Assembly (NCBI GenBank): GCA_964641945.1
Contig: CAZXLQ010000115.1
Span: 1-14,979 of the forward strand
Length of the DNA: 14,979 nucleotides
DNA from: JADIYM01 sp964641945
Lineage (GTDB): Bacteria > Acidobacteriota > Blastocatellia > UBA7656 > JADIYM01
Direction of reading: 5' to 3'
A model generated the notes under the pieces. That model saw only the letters and a program-made list of their open reading frames with translations. It was not told the DNA's origin and searched no databases. Of the stretch, positions 1-6,548 are shown piece after piece. Made by a program: the position numbers and the translations under genes. The first letter of the stretch is position 1; each line of letters opens with the position of its first letter.

Positions 1-13
1 CGCTCGCTGCGCT

Positions 14-31
14 CGCGGTTCTGGGCCTGCC
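14..31 (+). repeat. 18-bp direct repeat, copy 1
   Basis: CGCGGTTCTGGGCCTGCC occurs here and again, identically, at 1008-1025. Each copy lies just upstream of a promoter-like motif that precedes a + strand gene: here it ends 12 bases before TGGCCC, and copy 2 ends 22 bases before TGGCAC. An exact 18-base match within 1 kb is unlikely by chance even in GC-rich DNA. It could be a regulator site or a fragment of a dispersed repeat; the sequence does not decide. Confidence 0.7.
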
Positions 32-43
32 TCGAGTAGCCTG

Positions 44-58
44 TGGCCCATCACTTGC
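44..58 (+). promoter_or_regulatory. Candidate sigma-54 (-24/-12) promoter upstream of the PG-binding gene
   Basis: TGGCCC-N5-TTGC matches the sigma-54 consensus TGGCAC-N5-TTGC at nine of ten positions, with the GG and GC pairs at the correct spacing. Transcription would begin near position 70, giving a leader of about 80 bases before the ATG at 150. A competing sigma-70 -10 element, TATACT at 68-73, overlaps the same region, so the sigma factor is uncertain. Confidence 0.4.
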
Positions 59-108
59 GGGCGGGGCTATACTTGACGCGCGTTTGGCCGGAATCCCGAC
101 GCAATCCC

Positions 109-114
109 TACAAT
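109..114 (+). promoter_or_regulatory. Possible -10 box (TACAAT)
   Basis: TACAAT is a five-of-six match to the sigma-70 -10 consensus, 35 bases before the ATG at 150. The best upstream partner is TTGGCC at 84-89 with a long 19-base spacer, so this is a weak or alternative promoter for the same gene. Confidence 0.3.
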
Positions 115-149
115 CTGCGGTCCCCGATTCGAACAAAGTCGAGAATACG

Positions 150-929
150 ATGTTGTCACGAATTCTTTCCCTCTGCGCGGCGCTGATCCTCGCGATCGGT
201 ATGGCCGGTCTGCCGGCCGCGGCGAAGTCGAAGAAGTCGTCCACGCCCAAGAAGACCACGGCGAAGAAGGACACCAAGAAGAAGTCGTCGAAGAAGAACT
301 CTCGTGACGCGTCGGCGAAGAAGTCGAAGAAGACCTCGAAGGCGGACTCCAGGTCGGCGAAGTCGCGCAGCCGGAAGGTGACGAAGAAGGACGACCGTTC
401 CGCAAAGCGGGTGACGACACCGAAGCGAGGGAAAAACGAGGACGAGGAGAAATACGCTCCGAACCGTTCGTCGCAGAGGGATTCGCGGGTTGCCGCGTCG
501 TCGCCGGTCGTGCAGCCGACCGCGGTGATCGCCGGTGGTGGCGCGACGTTCATCGAGGGCGAAGACCCGGATGCACCGCCGGCGCCGAGGCCGGCGAACA
601 GGATCGTGTCGGACATCGCCCCGGCGCGGGTGATCCAGATCCAGAACGCGCTCATTTCGCAGGGGCTGATGACGGGTCCGGCGAACGGGGTCTACGACCA
701 GGCGACTTTCAACGCGATGTCGGCGTTCCAGAGCCGGAAGGGCTACAAGCCGCTCGGCGTGCCGACGGCGGACTCGCTCAAGGCGCTTGGTGTGCCGAAG
801 AACTCGGGGCGGACCTACATGTCGGCGTCCCGCGTGCTCGCGTCGCCGGCCCCGAAGCAAGAGTCGCACGGTCCCCGCCCCCGACTTGGCCGGCCCACAC
901 CCGCGCGCCCCCCACGCGGCCGGCCGTGA
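150..929 (+). CDS. Secreted lysine-rich protein with peptidoglycan-binding domain
   Basis: A 259-residue protein. Residues 1-25 form a signal peptide (a short basic start, a hydrophobic core, then LPAAA), so it is exported. Residues 26-95 are a Lys/Ser/Thr-rich, very basic, probably disordered segment of the KKSSKK type. Residues ~155-215 match a PG_binding_1 domain: VIQIQNALISQGL, then NGVYDQATFNAMSAFQ, which recruits proteins to cell-wall peptidoglycan. No catalytic domain is present, so it is likely a wall-anchoring or structural protein. The ATG at 150 is chosen because the signal peptide begins there; an in-frame TTG at 84 would add 22 residues ahead of it. The last ~25 residues are Pro/Arg-rich and look like GC-rich read-through, so the true C-terminus could have been altered. 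It stands alone, 152 bases before the lpt operon. Confidence 0.75.
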   Translation: MLSRILSLCAALILAIGMAGLPAAAKSKKSSTPKKTTAKKDTKKKSSKKNSRDASAKKSKKTSKADSRSAKSRSRKVTKKDDRSAKRVTTPKRGKNEDEEKYAPNRSSQRDSRVAASSPVVQPTAVIAGGGATFIEGEDPDAPPAPRPANRIVSDIAPARVIQIQNALISQGLMTGPANGVYDQATFNAMSAFQSRKGYKPLGVPTADSLKALGVPKNSGRTYMSASRVLASPAPKQESHGPRPRLGRPTPARPPRGRP

Positions 930-1007
930 GATTCTCGTCGTGCGGGTGACACAGACGTCCGTGCGATTGACGGCATGCGAGTTGGACGTCAGGCCGCTTG
1001 CTTCACG

Positions 1008-1025
1008 CGCGGTTCTGGGCCTGCC
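1008..1025 (+). repeat. 18-bp direct repeat, copy 2
   Basis: Identical to the element at 14-31. It ends 22 bases before the TGGCAC motif of the lpt-rpoN operon; copy 1 ends 12 bases before its motif. The 10-base difference is about one turn of the helix, which would keep a bound protein on the same face of the DNA. Confidence 0.7.
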
Positions 1026-1047
1026 GCGACGGGCGCCCTCGCCCCCG

Positions 1048-1074
1048 TGGCACGTTATTCGCCTGTGCTATTCT
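1048..1074 (+). promoter_or_regulatory. Candidate promoter of the lpt-rpoN operon (-24/-12-like, overlapping an extended -10)
   Basis: TGGCAC-N5-TCGC at 1048-1062 matches the sigma-54 consensus at nine of ten positions with correct spacing; initiation would be near 1074, only about 8 bases before the ATG at 1082. Overlapping it, TGCTATTCT at 1066-1074 resembles an extended sigma-70 -10 box, which would start transcription almost at the ATG. Either reading leaves the first gene with little or no leader, and no Shine-Dalgarno sequence is seen there. If sigma-54 acts here, rpoN would sit in its own regulon. Confidence 0.4.
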
Positions 1075-1081
1075 TCGACCC

Positions 1082-3544
1082 ATGGCGGAGCCGTCCATCG
1101 TCCGGAGAACACCCTCGTTTCCGCGCATTCCGACCGTCGCGCGCGCCGGTGCGCTGCTCCTCCTGCTCGCCTCCGCAGCCTCGATAGGCGTCTATCTCTA
1201 CCGCCATCAACCCCCGGCCGTCGCCCGCCCCGAAGACCCCGTATTGGGCGGTGAAGTCACCGCCATCTTCGAGAACTATTCGCACCTCGAGACCAAGGGC
1301 GACGTCTCGAAGTACCTCCTGACCGCCGCGCTCGCCCGCGCATATGCCAACGGCGCCCACGAGCTCGAGAAAGTCGAGATCGCGTTCTTCGCCGCCGACG
1401 GCGCCGTCCGCGACCGCGTGAACGCCGACCACGCAATCTATGACCAGAAGGTCGCGACGGTCGTCCTGCGCTCCAACGTCAAGGTCGCCACCGCCGACGG
1501 TCTCGAAGTCGTCGCCGACGAGCTGCGCTTCAACCAGGAGACGAACGTCCTGGAGATCGCCGGCCCGGTCGCCTACAAGCAACCGAACGTCGAAGGCACC
1601 TGCCGAGACGCGACTGTCGAGATGACCACCAACCGGCTGTCGATGCACCACGACGTCGACATGACCTTCAAGTCGTCCGACGATGCGAAGCCCGGCGACG
1701 CGGCGACCGCGAAAAAGCCCGCCGACCCGGCGGCGAAAGCCGCCCGAAAGGCCGCCCGAAAGGCGAAACGGGCCGCCGAGGGCAAGCCGGCCAAGGGCGG
1801 CAGGAAGAAGGGTGGAGGCGGCGGTGGGGGAACGGCGGCCGGCTCCATCGATTTCGCGTCGGGACCGCGCATCCCCGTTCACATCCGCTCTGGCTCGGCC
1901 GTCTTCGACAAGGCCTCGCAGTCCGCGCGTTACGACGGCGGCGCGATCGCCACGCGCGAGAAAGACGAATTGCGCGGTGGGACACTCGTCGCCTTGCTCG
2001 ACGAAGAGAATCGCTTCCGTAAGATCGAGGCCCGCGGAGATGCAATGCTGCGCGCGTCGGGACGCGCCGAGGTGACGGCGCCGTCGCTCGACTTCGATTT
2101 CGAGGAGGGAAACCAGATCGAGAAGGCGCTGGCGACGGGCGGATCCCGCCTCGTATCGCTTGGAGATCCGCCGACGCGGACCGTGACCGGAGAACGAACG
2201 GAGATCGATTTCGCGCCCGGAGCGGCCGGCTCGGAGATCACTCAGGCACGCGTCAGCGGTCAGGCCGTCGTCCTCATCGACGCGCCGCCCGTCTCGGCAG
2301 CGGCAGCAAATCCGGCGACGCGCGAGTTGAAGGCCGATGAAGTCACGCTCGACATGCACGACGGCGGACAGTTCGCCAGGTCAGTCGACGCGAAGGGCAA
2401 TGCGATCCTGACGGTCACGCCCGTCCGTGCCGAGGCCGGCTCCGACCGGAAGCGCATTTCGGCGCCCGCGATGCGGATGGAGTTCTACGACGCGAACAAT
2501 GCGGCGCGCGAGTTTTCGGCGACCGGCGGCGCCAAGGTCGAGATCGAGCCGATGACGTCCGACGGCCGCGCGCTTCGGACCACGACGAGCGAGGCCGCGC
2601 GCGCCGAATTCATACGAGACTCGCAGGACATCAGCCGTCTCGACCACAACGGCAACTTCACCTACGTCGAGGGCGATCGCAACGCGACGTCGGACCGCGC
2701 CGCCTACACCCTCGCCGACGAGTTGATCGCGCTGCGCGGTCCGTCGACGAACGGACGTCCGACGGTGTGGGACAGCAAGTCGCGCACACAGGCCGACGAG
2801 ATCGACATCCGCACGAAGGCGCGAACTAGCGCCGCGCGCGGCGACGTCCGGACGACCTACTATTCGCCCGAGTCGGCCGGCAACGCGACGCCATTCGGAA
2901 AGACGAAGTCGCCCGTCTTCCTCACAGCCCAGCGCGCCGATGCGCGCGATGCCGACGGCGGCGTCGCCGTCTACACCGGCGCTGCACGGGCGTGGCAGGA
3001 CGACAACTACGTCAAGGCCGACACAATCACGCTCTTCAACACGGCGCGGCGGATGGAAGCGCAAGGCAACGTCGAGTCGGGCTTCACTCGCGCCGCGCGT
3101 CGCAGCGCGCCGGGCGAAGGCGCCGAGTCGGTGCCGGTCTTCACGACGGCGTCGGCGATGACCTACTCCGACGTGGAGTCGCAGGTGCATTACCAGGGCT
3201 CTGTCGTGACGCGTCAGGCGCCCGGAGAGATCCGCTCTGATACGCAGGACGTCTGGCTCACGAAGAACGAGGCGACGTCGAACGTCGACCGGATGATCGC
3301 GACGGGATCGGTCGTGATGACCGAGCCCGGACGCAACGGCCGCGGCGACAAACTCGTCTATACGGCAGCCGATCAGAAGGCCGTGCTCACGGGTACGAAC
3401 GCGCGCCTCGAAGACACCGAGCAGGGCACTACGACCGGGCAGGAACTGACCTATTTCGTCGGCGGCGAGCGCGTGCGCGTGGCCGGCCGCAGTGGCGCCG
3501 GACGCGTCAAGTCGACGCACAAGGTCGGAAAGGGCGGAACCTAG
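1082..3544 (+). CDS. LptC-OstA fusion protein of LPS export
   Basis: An 820-residue membrane-anchored periplasmic protein likely forming the bridge that carries lipopolysaccharide from the inner membrane toward the outer membrane. One transmembrane helix lies at ~22-40 (GALLLLLASAASIGVYLY). Residues ~50-195 look like LptC (AIYDQKVATVVLRSNVKV, then LEVVADELRFNQETNVLEIAG). A Lys/Ala-rich linker ending in seven glycines spans ~198-253. The remainder is repeated beta-rich OstA/LptA-type sequence, clearest from ~611 onward (GGVAVYTGAARAWQDDNYV, then MEAQGNVES). LptC alone is usually about 190 residues and LptA about 180, so this is a fusion with extra repeats. The ATG at 1082 is chosen because it directly precedes the membrane anchor; the frame is open upstream to 998 but with unlikely content. 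Only 2 bases separate it from lptB. Confidence 0.8.
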   Translation: MAEPSIVRRTPSFPRIPTVARAGALLLLLASAASIGVYLYRHQPPAVARPEDPVLGGEVTAIFENYSHLETKGDVSKYLLTAALARAYANGAHELEKVEIAFFAADGAVRDRVNADHAIYDQKVATVVLRSNVKVATADGLEVVADELRFNQETNVLEIAGPVAYKQPNVEGTCRDATVEMTTNRLSMHHDVDMTFKSSDDAKPGDAATAKKPADPAAKAARKAARKAKRAAEGKPAKGGRKKGGGGGGGTAAGSIDFASGPRIPVHIRSGSAVFDKASQSARYDGGAIATREKDELRGGTLVALLDEENRFRKIEARGDAMLRASGRAEVTAPSLDFDFEEGNQIEKALATGGSRLVSLGDPPTRTVTGERTEIDFAPGAAGSEITQARVSGQAVVLIDAPPVSAAAANPATRELKADEVTLDMHDGGQFARSVDAKGNAILTVTPVRAEAGSDRKRISAPAMRMEFYDANNAAREFSATGGAKVEIEPMTSDGRALRTTTSEAARAEFIRDSQDISRLDHNGNFTYVEGDRNATSDRAAYTLADELIALRGPSTNGRPTVWDSKSRTQADEIDIRTKARTSAARGDVRTTYYSPESAGNATPFGKTKSPVFLTAQRADARDADGGVAVYTGAARAWQDDNYVKADTITLFNTARRMEAQGNVESGFTRAARRSAPGEGAESVPVFTTASAMTYSDVESQVHYQGSVVTRQAPGEIRSDTQDVWLTKNEATSNVDRMIATGSVVMTEPGRNGRGDKLVYTAADQKAVLTGTNARLEDTEQGTTTGQELTYFVGGERVRVAGRSGAGRVKSTHKVGKGGT

Positions 3545-3546
3545 GC

Positions 3547-4365
3547 GTGCGGAAGCGAAATCACGACATTGCGGTCGAGGAGCCGGCGGTCGAGCCGGCG
3601 GTCGAGCCGACACTCGAGCCGGTCGTGAAGCACGCGCCTGGCGGCAGCCGATTCGAGGCGGGGGATCTTCGCAAGTCTTATCGAGGACGGACGGTGGTCA
3701 AGGGTGTCTCGCTCGGACTCAGCCAGGGCGAAGTCGTCGGGCTGCTCGGTCCGAACGGCGCGGGCAAGACGACGATCTTCTACATGATGGTTGGCATCGA
3801 GAGGCCGGACAAGGGAACGGTCACGATGGACGGCGAAGAGATCTCGCGGCTGCCAATGTACCTGCGGGCGCGCAAGGGCATCAGCTATCTGCCCCAGGAG
3901 GCTTCGATCTTCCGCAAGCTGAGCGTCGAGCAGAACATCATGGCCATCCTCGAGACGCTGTCGATCGGCCGCCGCGAGCGCACCGAGCGGCTCGAGGCGC
4001 TGCTCGAAGAGTTCGACATCGAGCACGTCCGGCACACGAAGGGCTACGCCCTTTCGGGCGGCGAGCGACGCCGGACCGAGATCGCGCGATGCCTGGTCCT
4101 CGAGCCCCGCTTCATCCTTCTCGACGAGCCCTTCGCCGGCATCGACCCGATCGCAGTCATCGACATCCAGCGCATCATCGGGCAGTTGCGCGATCGCAAC
4201 ATCGGCGTCCTCATCACGGATCACAACGTGAGGGAGACGCTAGCCATCACTGACCGCGCGTATATAATCAACGACGGAAACATCTTCCGGGCTGGAACGC
4301 CCGCTGACCTGACCGAAGACTCTGACGTTCGCCGGATCTACCTCGGCGAAAACTTCAGAATGTAG
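3547..4365 (+). CDS. lptB: LPS export ABC transporter ATPase LptB
   Basis: A 272-residue cytoplasmic ATPase that powers extraction of lipopolysaccharide from the inner membrane. All ABC motifs are visible: Walker A GPNGAGKTT (68-76), Q-loop PQEAS (116-120), signature LSGGE (169-173), Walker B ILLDEP (190-195), and the switch histidine in ITDHN (H226). LPQEASIF and EPFAGIDPIAV are typical of LptB rather than of amino-acid ABC ATPases. It begins with GTG two bases after the preceding stop. The first ~33 residues are extra compared with the usual ~240-residue family and contain four EPxx tetrapeptides encoded by a 12-bp repeat; a start further inside (such as the GTG at 3625) cannot be excluded. 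The permease subunits LptF and LptG are not in the window. Confidence 0.93.
   Translation: MRKRNHDIAVEEPAVEPAVEPTLEPVVKHAPGGSRFEAGDLRKSYRGRTVVKGVSLGLSQGEVVGLLGPNGAGKTTIFYMMVGIERPDKGTVTMDGEEISRLPMYLRARKGISYLPQEASIFRKLSVEQNIMAILETLSIGRRERTERLEALLEEFDIEHVRHTKGYALSGGERRRTEIARCLVLEPRFILLDEPFAGIDPIAVIDIQRIIGQLRDRNIGVLITDHNVRETLAITDRAYIINDGNIFRAGTPADLTEDSDVRRIYLGENFRM
3580..3627 (+). repeat. Four 12-bp tandem units at the start of lptB
   Basis: Four in-frame units beginning GAGCCG encode EPAV, EPAV, EPTL and EPVV. The first two are identical (GAGCCGGCGGTC) and the last two have diverged. Because the unit is a multiple of three, copy-number change would alter the length of the LptB N-terminal extension without a frameshift. 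Confidence 0.75.
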
Positions 4366-4371
4366 CCTGCA

Positions 4372-5895
4372 ATGTCCGTCAAACCGCATCTCCAGACCAG
4401 TTTGTCGCAGCGTCTCGTCCTGACGCCGCAGATGCGTCAGCGCATCGAGATGCTCCAGATGACGAAGCTCGAGCTGTCGGACATGATCCTCGCCGAGCTC
4501 GATCAGAACATCATGCTCGAGTCGCTCGAACCGGGCGACGGAGCCGAGGAAGTCGCCGAGATCGCCGCCGAGGGCGAGGCGGCCGCGCCCGAGGCATCGA
4601 ATGCCGGCGAAGACGTCGCCGTGCCGGAATACTCGGCCGTCGAAGTAACGGTCGAAGCACCCGTCGGCGAGGGCGAGCCGGATCTCGGCGCCGACGTCGA
4701 GCAGCGCGACGCGTTCGACGAGATCGATTACGGACAGACGTTCGAGGACTACCTCGACCCCGGCTACAAGACGCAGGAGCGCGAAACGCGCGAGGAGTTT
4801 TCGTTCGAGAACTTCCTCTCGAGACCGCCGTCGCTCACCGACCAGCTCATGTGGCAGCTCGGCCTGTCGGACATCGAGGGTGACTATCGCGATGCGGCAG
4901 AGGCGATAATCGGTAACCTCGACGAAAACGGCTATCTCGCCGCGACCTACGAAGAGATCGCCGAGATGGGTTCGTGGCCGCTCGAGGTCGTCGAGTTTTC
5001 GCACCGCGCGGTCATGCACCTCGACCCGATCGGTATCGGGTCGCGTGACGCTCGCGAGTGCCTGCTCGTCCAGCTCGAGGCGATGGGCGAAGCGGATCAT
5101 CTCGCGGCCCGGCTCGTCCGCGATCACTGGGACCACCTCCCGAAGCACAAGCTGCCGGAGCTCTCTCGGCAGATCGGCATTCCTGTCGACCAGCTCATTG
5201 CCGAAGTAGACAAGATCCGCCTGCTCGATCCGTATCCGGGCCGGCGCTTCAGCGTCGACGAATCGCAGTACATCGAGCCGGAAGTCTCGATCGAGAAGGT
5301 CGACGACGACTACGTCATCCGCTTCAACGACGACGGGCTGCCGATGCTGCGAATCAACCGCACCTACCGGCAGATGATGCTTGCGAAGGACACGTCGAAA
5401 GAGGCGAAGGACTTCATCAAGGACAAGTTCCGATCGGCAATCGACCTGCTCAAGAACATCGAGCACCGCCGCCAGACGATCCTGCGCGTCTGCCAGTCGA
5501 TCGTCGAGCGGCAACGCGATTTTCTCGACCTCGGCGTCGAGCACCTGCGTCCGATGATGCTCAAGGACATCGCCGAGGACATCGGCATGCACCTGTCGAC
5601 GGTATCACGCGTCGTGAACCGAAAATACGTGCACACGCCGCAGGGCGTCATCGAACTGCGCCGCTTCTTCACGGAGGGCATGAAGAGCGACGACGGCGAG
5701 GACGTTTCGACGCGCGTGCTCAAGTTGAAGATCAAGAAGATGATCGAGGCCGAGGATCCTCGAAATCCGATCACCGACGACGAGGTCGCGCGACGCCTTG
5801 CAGCCGACGGCGTGAAGCTTTCGCGGCGCACTGTGGCGAAATACCGCGACCAGATGCGCATCGCCGGATCGCGCGAGCGCCGGGCCATCGTGTAA
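4372..5895 (+). CDS. rpoN: RNA polymerase sigma-54 factor
   Basis: A 507-residue sigma-54, which recognises -24/-12 promoters and needs an ATP-driven activator to open DNA. Region I is at 1-50 (LVLTPQMRQRIEMLQM, then ELDQNIMLE; the second Pro of the usual NPxLE is Ile). Region II is the acidic, variable stretch at ~51-145, rich in Glu and Asp. Core-binding region III follows from FENFLSRPPSLTDQL. The C-terminus has the helix-turn-helix LSTVSRVVNRKYVHTPQGV and an RpoN box SRRTVAKYR at ~484-492, the -24 recognition element; the usual first Ala is Ser here. The ATG at 4372 follows the lptB stop by 6 bases, so the two are likely co-transcribed, as in many Gram-negative bacteria. Confidence 0.96.
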   Translation: MSVKPHLQTSLSQRLVLTPQMRQRIEMLQMTKLELSDMILAELDQNIMLESLEPGDGAEEVAEIAAEGEAAAPEASNAGEDVAVPEYSAVEVTVEAPVGEGEPDLGADVEQRDAFDEIDYGQTFEDYLDPGYKTQERETREEFSFENFLSRPPSLTDQLMWQLGLSDIEGDYRDAAEAIIGNLDENGYLAATYEEIAEMGSWPLEVVEFSHRAVMHLDPIGIGSRDARECLLVQLEAMGEADHLAARLVRDHWDHLPKHKLPELSRQIGIPVDQLIAEVDKIRLLDPYPGRRFSVDESQYIEPEVSIEKVDDDYVIRFNDDGLPMLRINRTYRQMMLAKDTSKEAKDFIKDKFRSAIDLLKNIEHRRQTILRVCQSIVERQRDFLDLGVEHLRPMMLKDIAEDIGMHLSTVSRVVNRKYVHTPQGVIELRRFFTEGMKSDDGEDVSTRVLKLKIKKMIEAEDPRNPITDDEVARRLAADGVKLSRRTVAKYRDQMRIAGSRERRAIV

Positions 5896-5915
5896 CCCGG
5901 TCGCATTCGATTTTT
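5877..5915 (+). terminator. Possible weak terminator or attenuator between rpoN and hpf
   Basis: GCGCCGGG at 5877-5884 pairs with CCCGGTCGC at 5896-5904 (8 bp with one bulged T); the 11-base loop contains the rpoN stop codon. A run of five T follows at 5911-5915, but 6 bases after the stem, so termination would be partial. The unusual 111-base gap before hpf suggests expression is adjusted here. Confidence 0.3.
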
Positions 5916-6006
5916 GCTCATCACCGCTGCACGGTTCCGCCCGTTGACCGAGTTCGAGTTTCGACCGCGGACCGCAAGCCGGACCGACTACCTCACGGAG
6001 AGATAA

Positions 6007-6540
6007 ATGAAATACGAGTTCACCGGCCGACACATCACGGTTACACCAGCACTTCGAAAGCACACGCGCGAGCACCTGGACAAGCTCGACAGGATTCTCG
6101 ATTCGGCGCCGATGTCGGCGCACGTCATCCTCGACGTCGAAAAGCACAGGCAGAACGCCGAGATCGTGCTGACGTGGCGCGATCACACGTTCAAGAGCAA
6201 CAGCTCGACGAAGGACATGTACGACTCGATCACGAAGGCTTCGGAGAAGGTCGAGAAGCAGCTGTTCAAGCTCAAGGACCGTTTCTCGACGCGCAAGCGG
6301 ACAGCCGTGTCGGCGCGCGTCTCGGCCGCGGCCGCCGAGCCCAAGTCAACGCCGACGCACGACGGGCCGCGGATCGTCCGTTCGCGCAGCTATCGGGTCA
6401 AGCCGATGACACCCGAGGAAGCCGTCGTGCAGATCGAGGGCGGCAAGGAACAGTTCGTCGTATTTCGTGACTCGGAAACGAACCGCACCGGCGTGCTCTA
6501 TCGCCGGTCGGACGGGAACTACGGACTTATCGAGCCGTAG
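6007..6540 (+). CDS. hpf: Long-form ribosome hibernation promoting factor
   Basis: A 177-residue protein that binds the 30S decoding site and pairs ribosomes into inactive 100S dimers during slow growth. The N-terminal ribosome-binding domain (~1-100) starts MKYEFTGRHITVTPALRKH and contains DMYDSITKASEKVEKQL. A linker of ~30 residues is followed by the C-terminal dimerisation domain (~122-177), with RSRSYRVKPMTPEEAVVQI and VLYRRSDGNYGLIEP, the hallmark of long HPF. A clear Shine-Dalgarno, GGAGA at 5997-6001, lies just ahead of the ATG. It follows rpoN by 111 bases and precedes rapZ by 8, the usual rpoN neighbourhood order. Confidence 0.95.
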   Translation: MKYEFTGRHITVTPALRKHTREHLDKLDRILDSAPMSAHVILDVEKHRQNAEIVLTWRDHTFKSNSSTKDMYDSITKASEKVEKQLFKLKDRFSTRKRTAVSARVSAAAAEPKSTPTHDGPRIVRSRSYRVKPMTPEEAVVQIEGGKEQFVVFRDSETNRTGVLYRRSDGNYGLIEP

Positions 6541-6548
6541 GTTTTTCC

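Noticed and set aside
1..18. CGCTCGCTGCGCTCGCGG as a REP element or gene end
   Set aside because: Only a short low-complexity GC-rich stretch at the window edge; not enough sequence to judge.
84..149. TTG start giving a longer PG-binding protein
   Set aside because: It would place 22 polar residues ahead of a good signal peptide; the ATG at 150 is preferred.
840..929. Frameshift at the end of the PG-binding gene
   Set aside because: The Pro/Arg-rich end looks unlike the rest, but no other frame continues the domain and the PG-binding domain is complete before it; it is left as the C-terminus.
2381..3613. 410-codon minus-strand open frame opposite the LptC-OstA gene
   Set aside because: Arg-rich with no domain signal; it mirrors a well-supported gene, and GC-rich codon bias removes stops from the opposite strand.
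4240..5592. 450-codon minus-strand open frame opposite rpoN
   Set aside because: Composition follows the complement of rpoN codons; rpoN itself is unmistakable.
5058..6470. 470-codon plus-strand open frame across rpoN and hpf
   Set aside because: It overlaps two certain genes in another frame and reads as Arg/Pro/Ala-rich noise.
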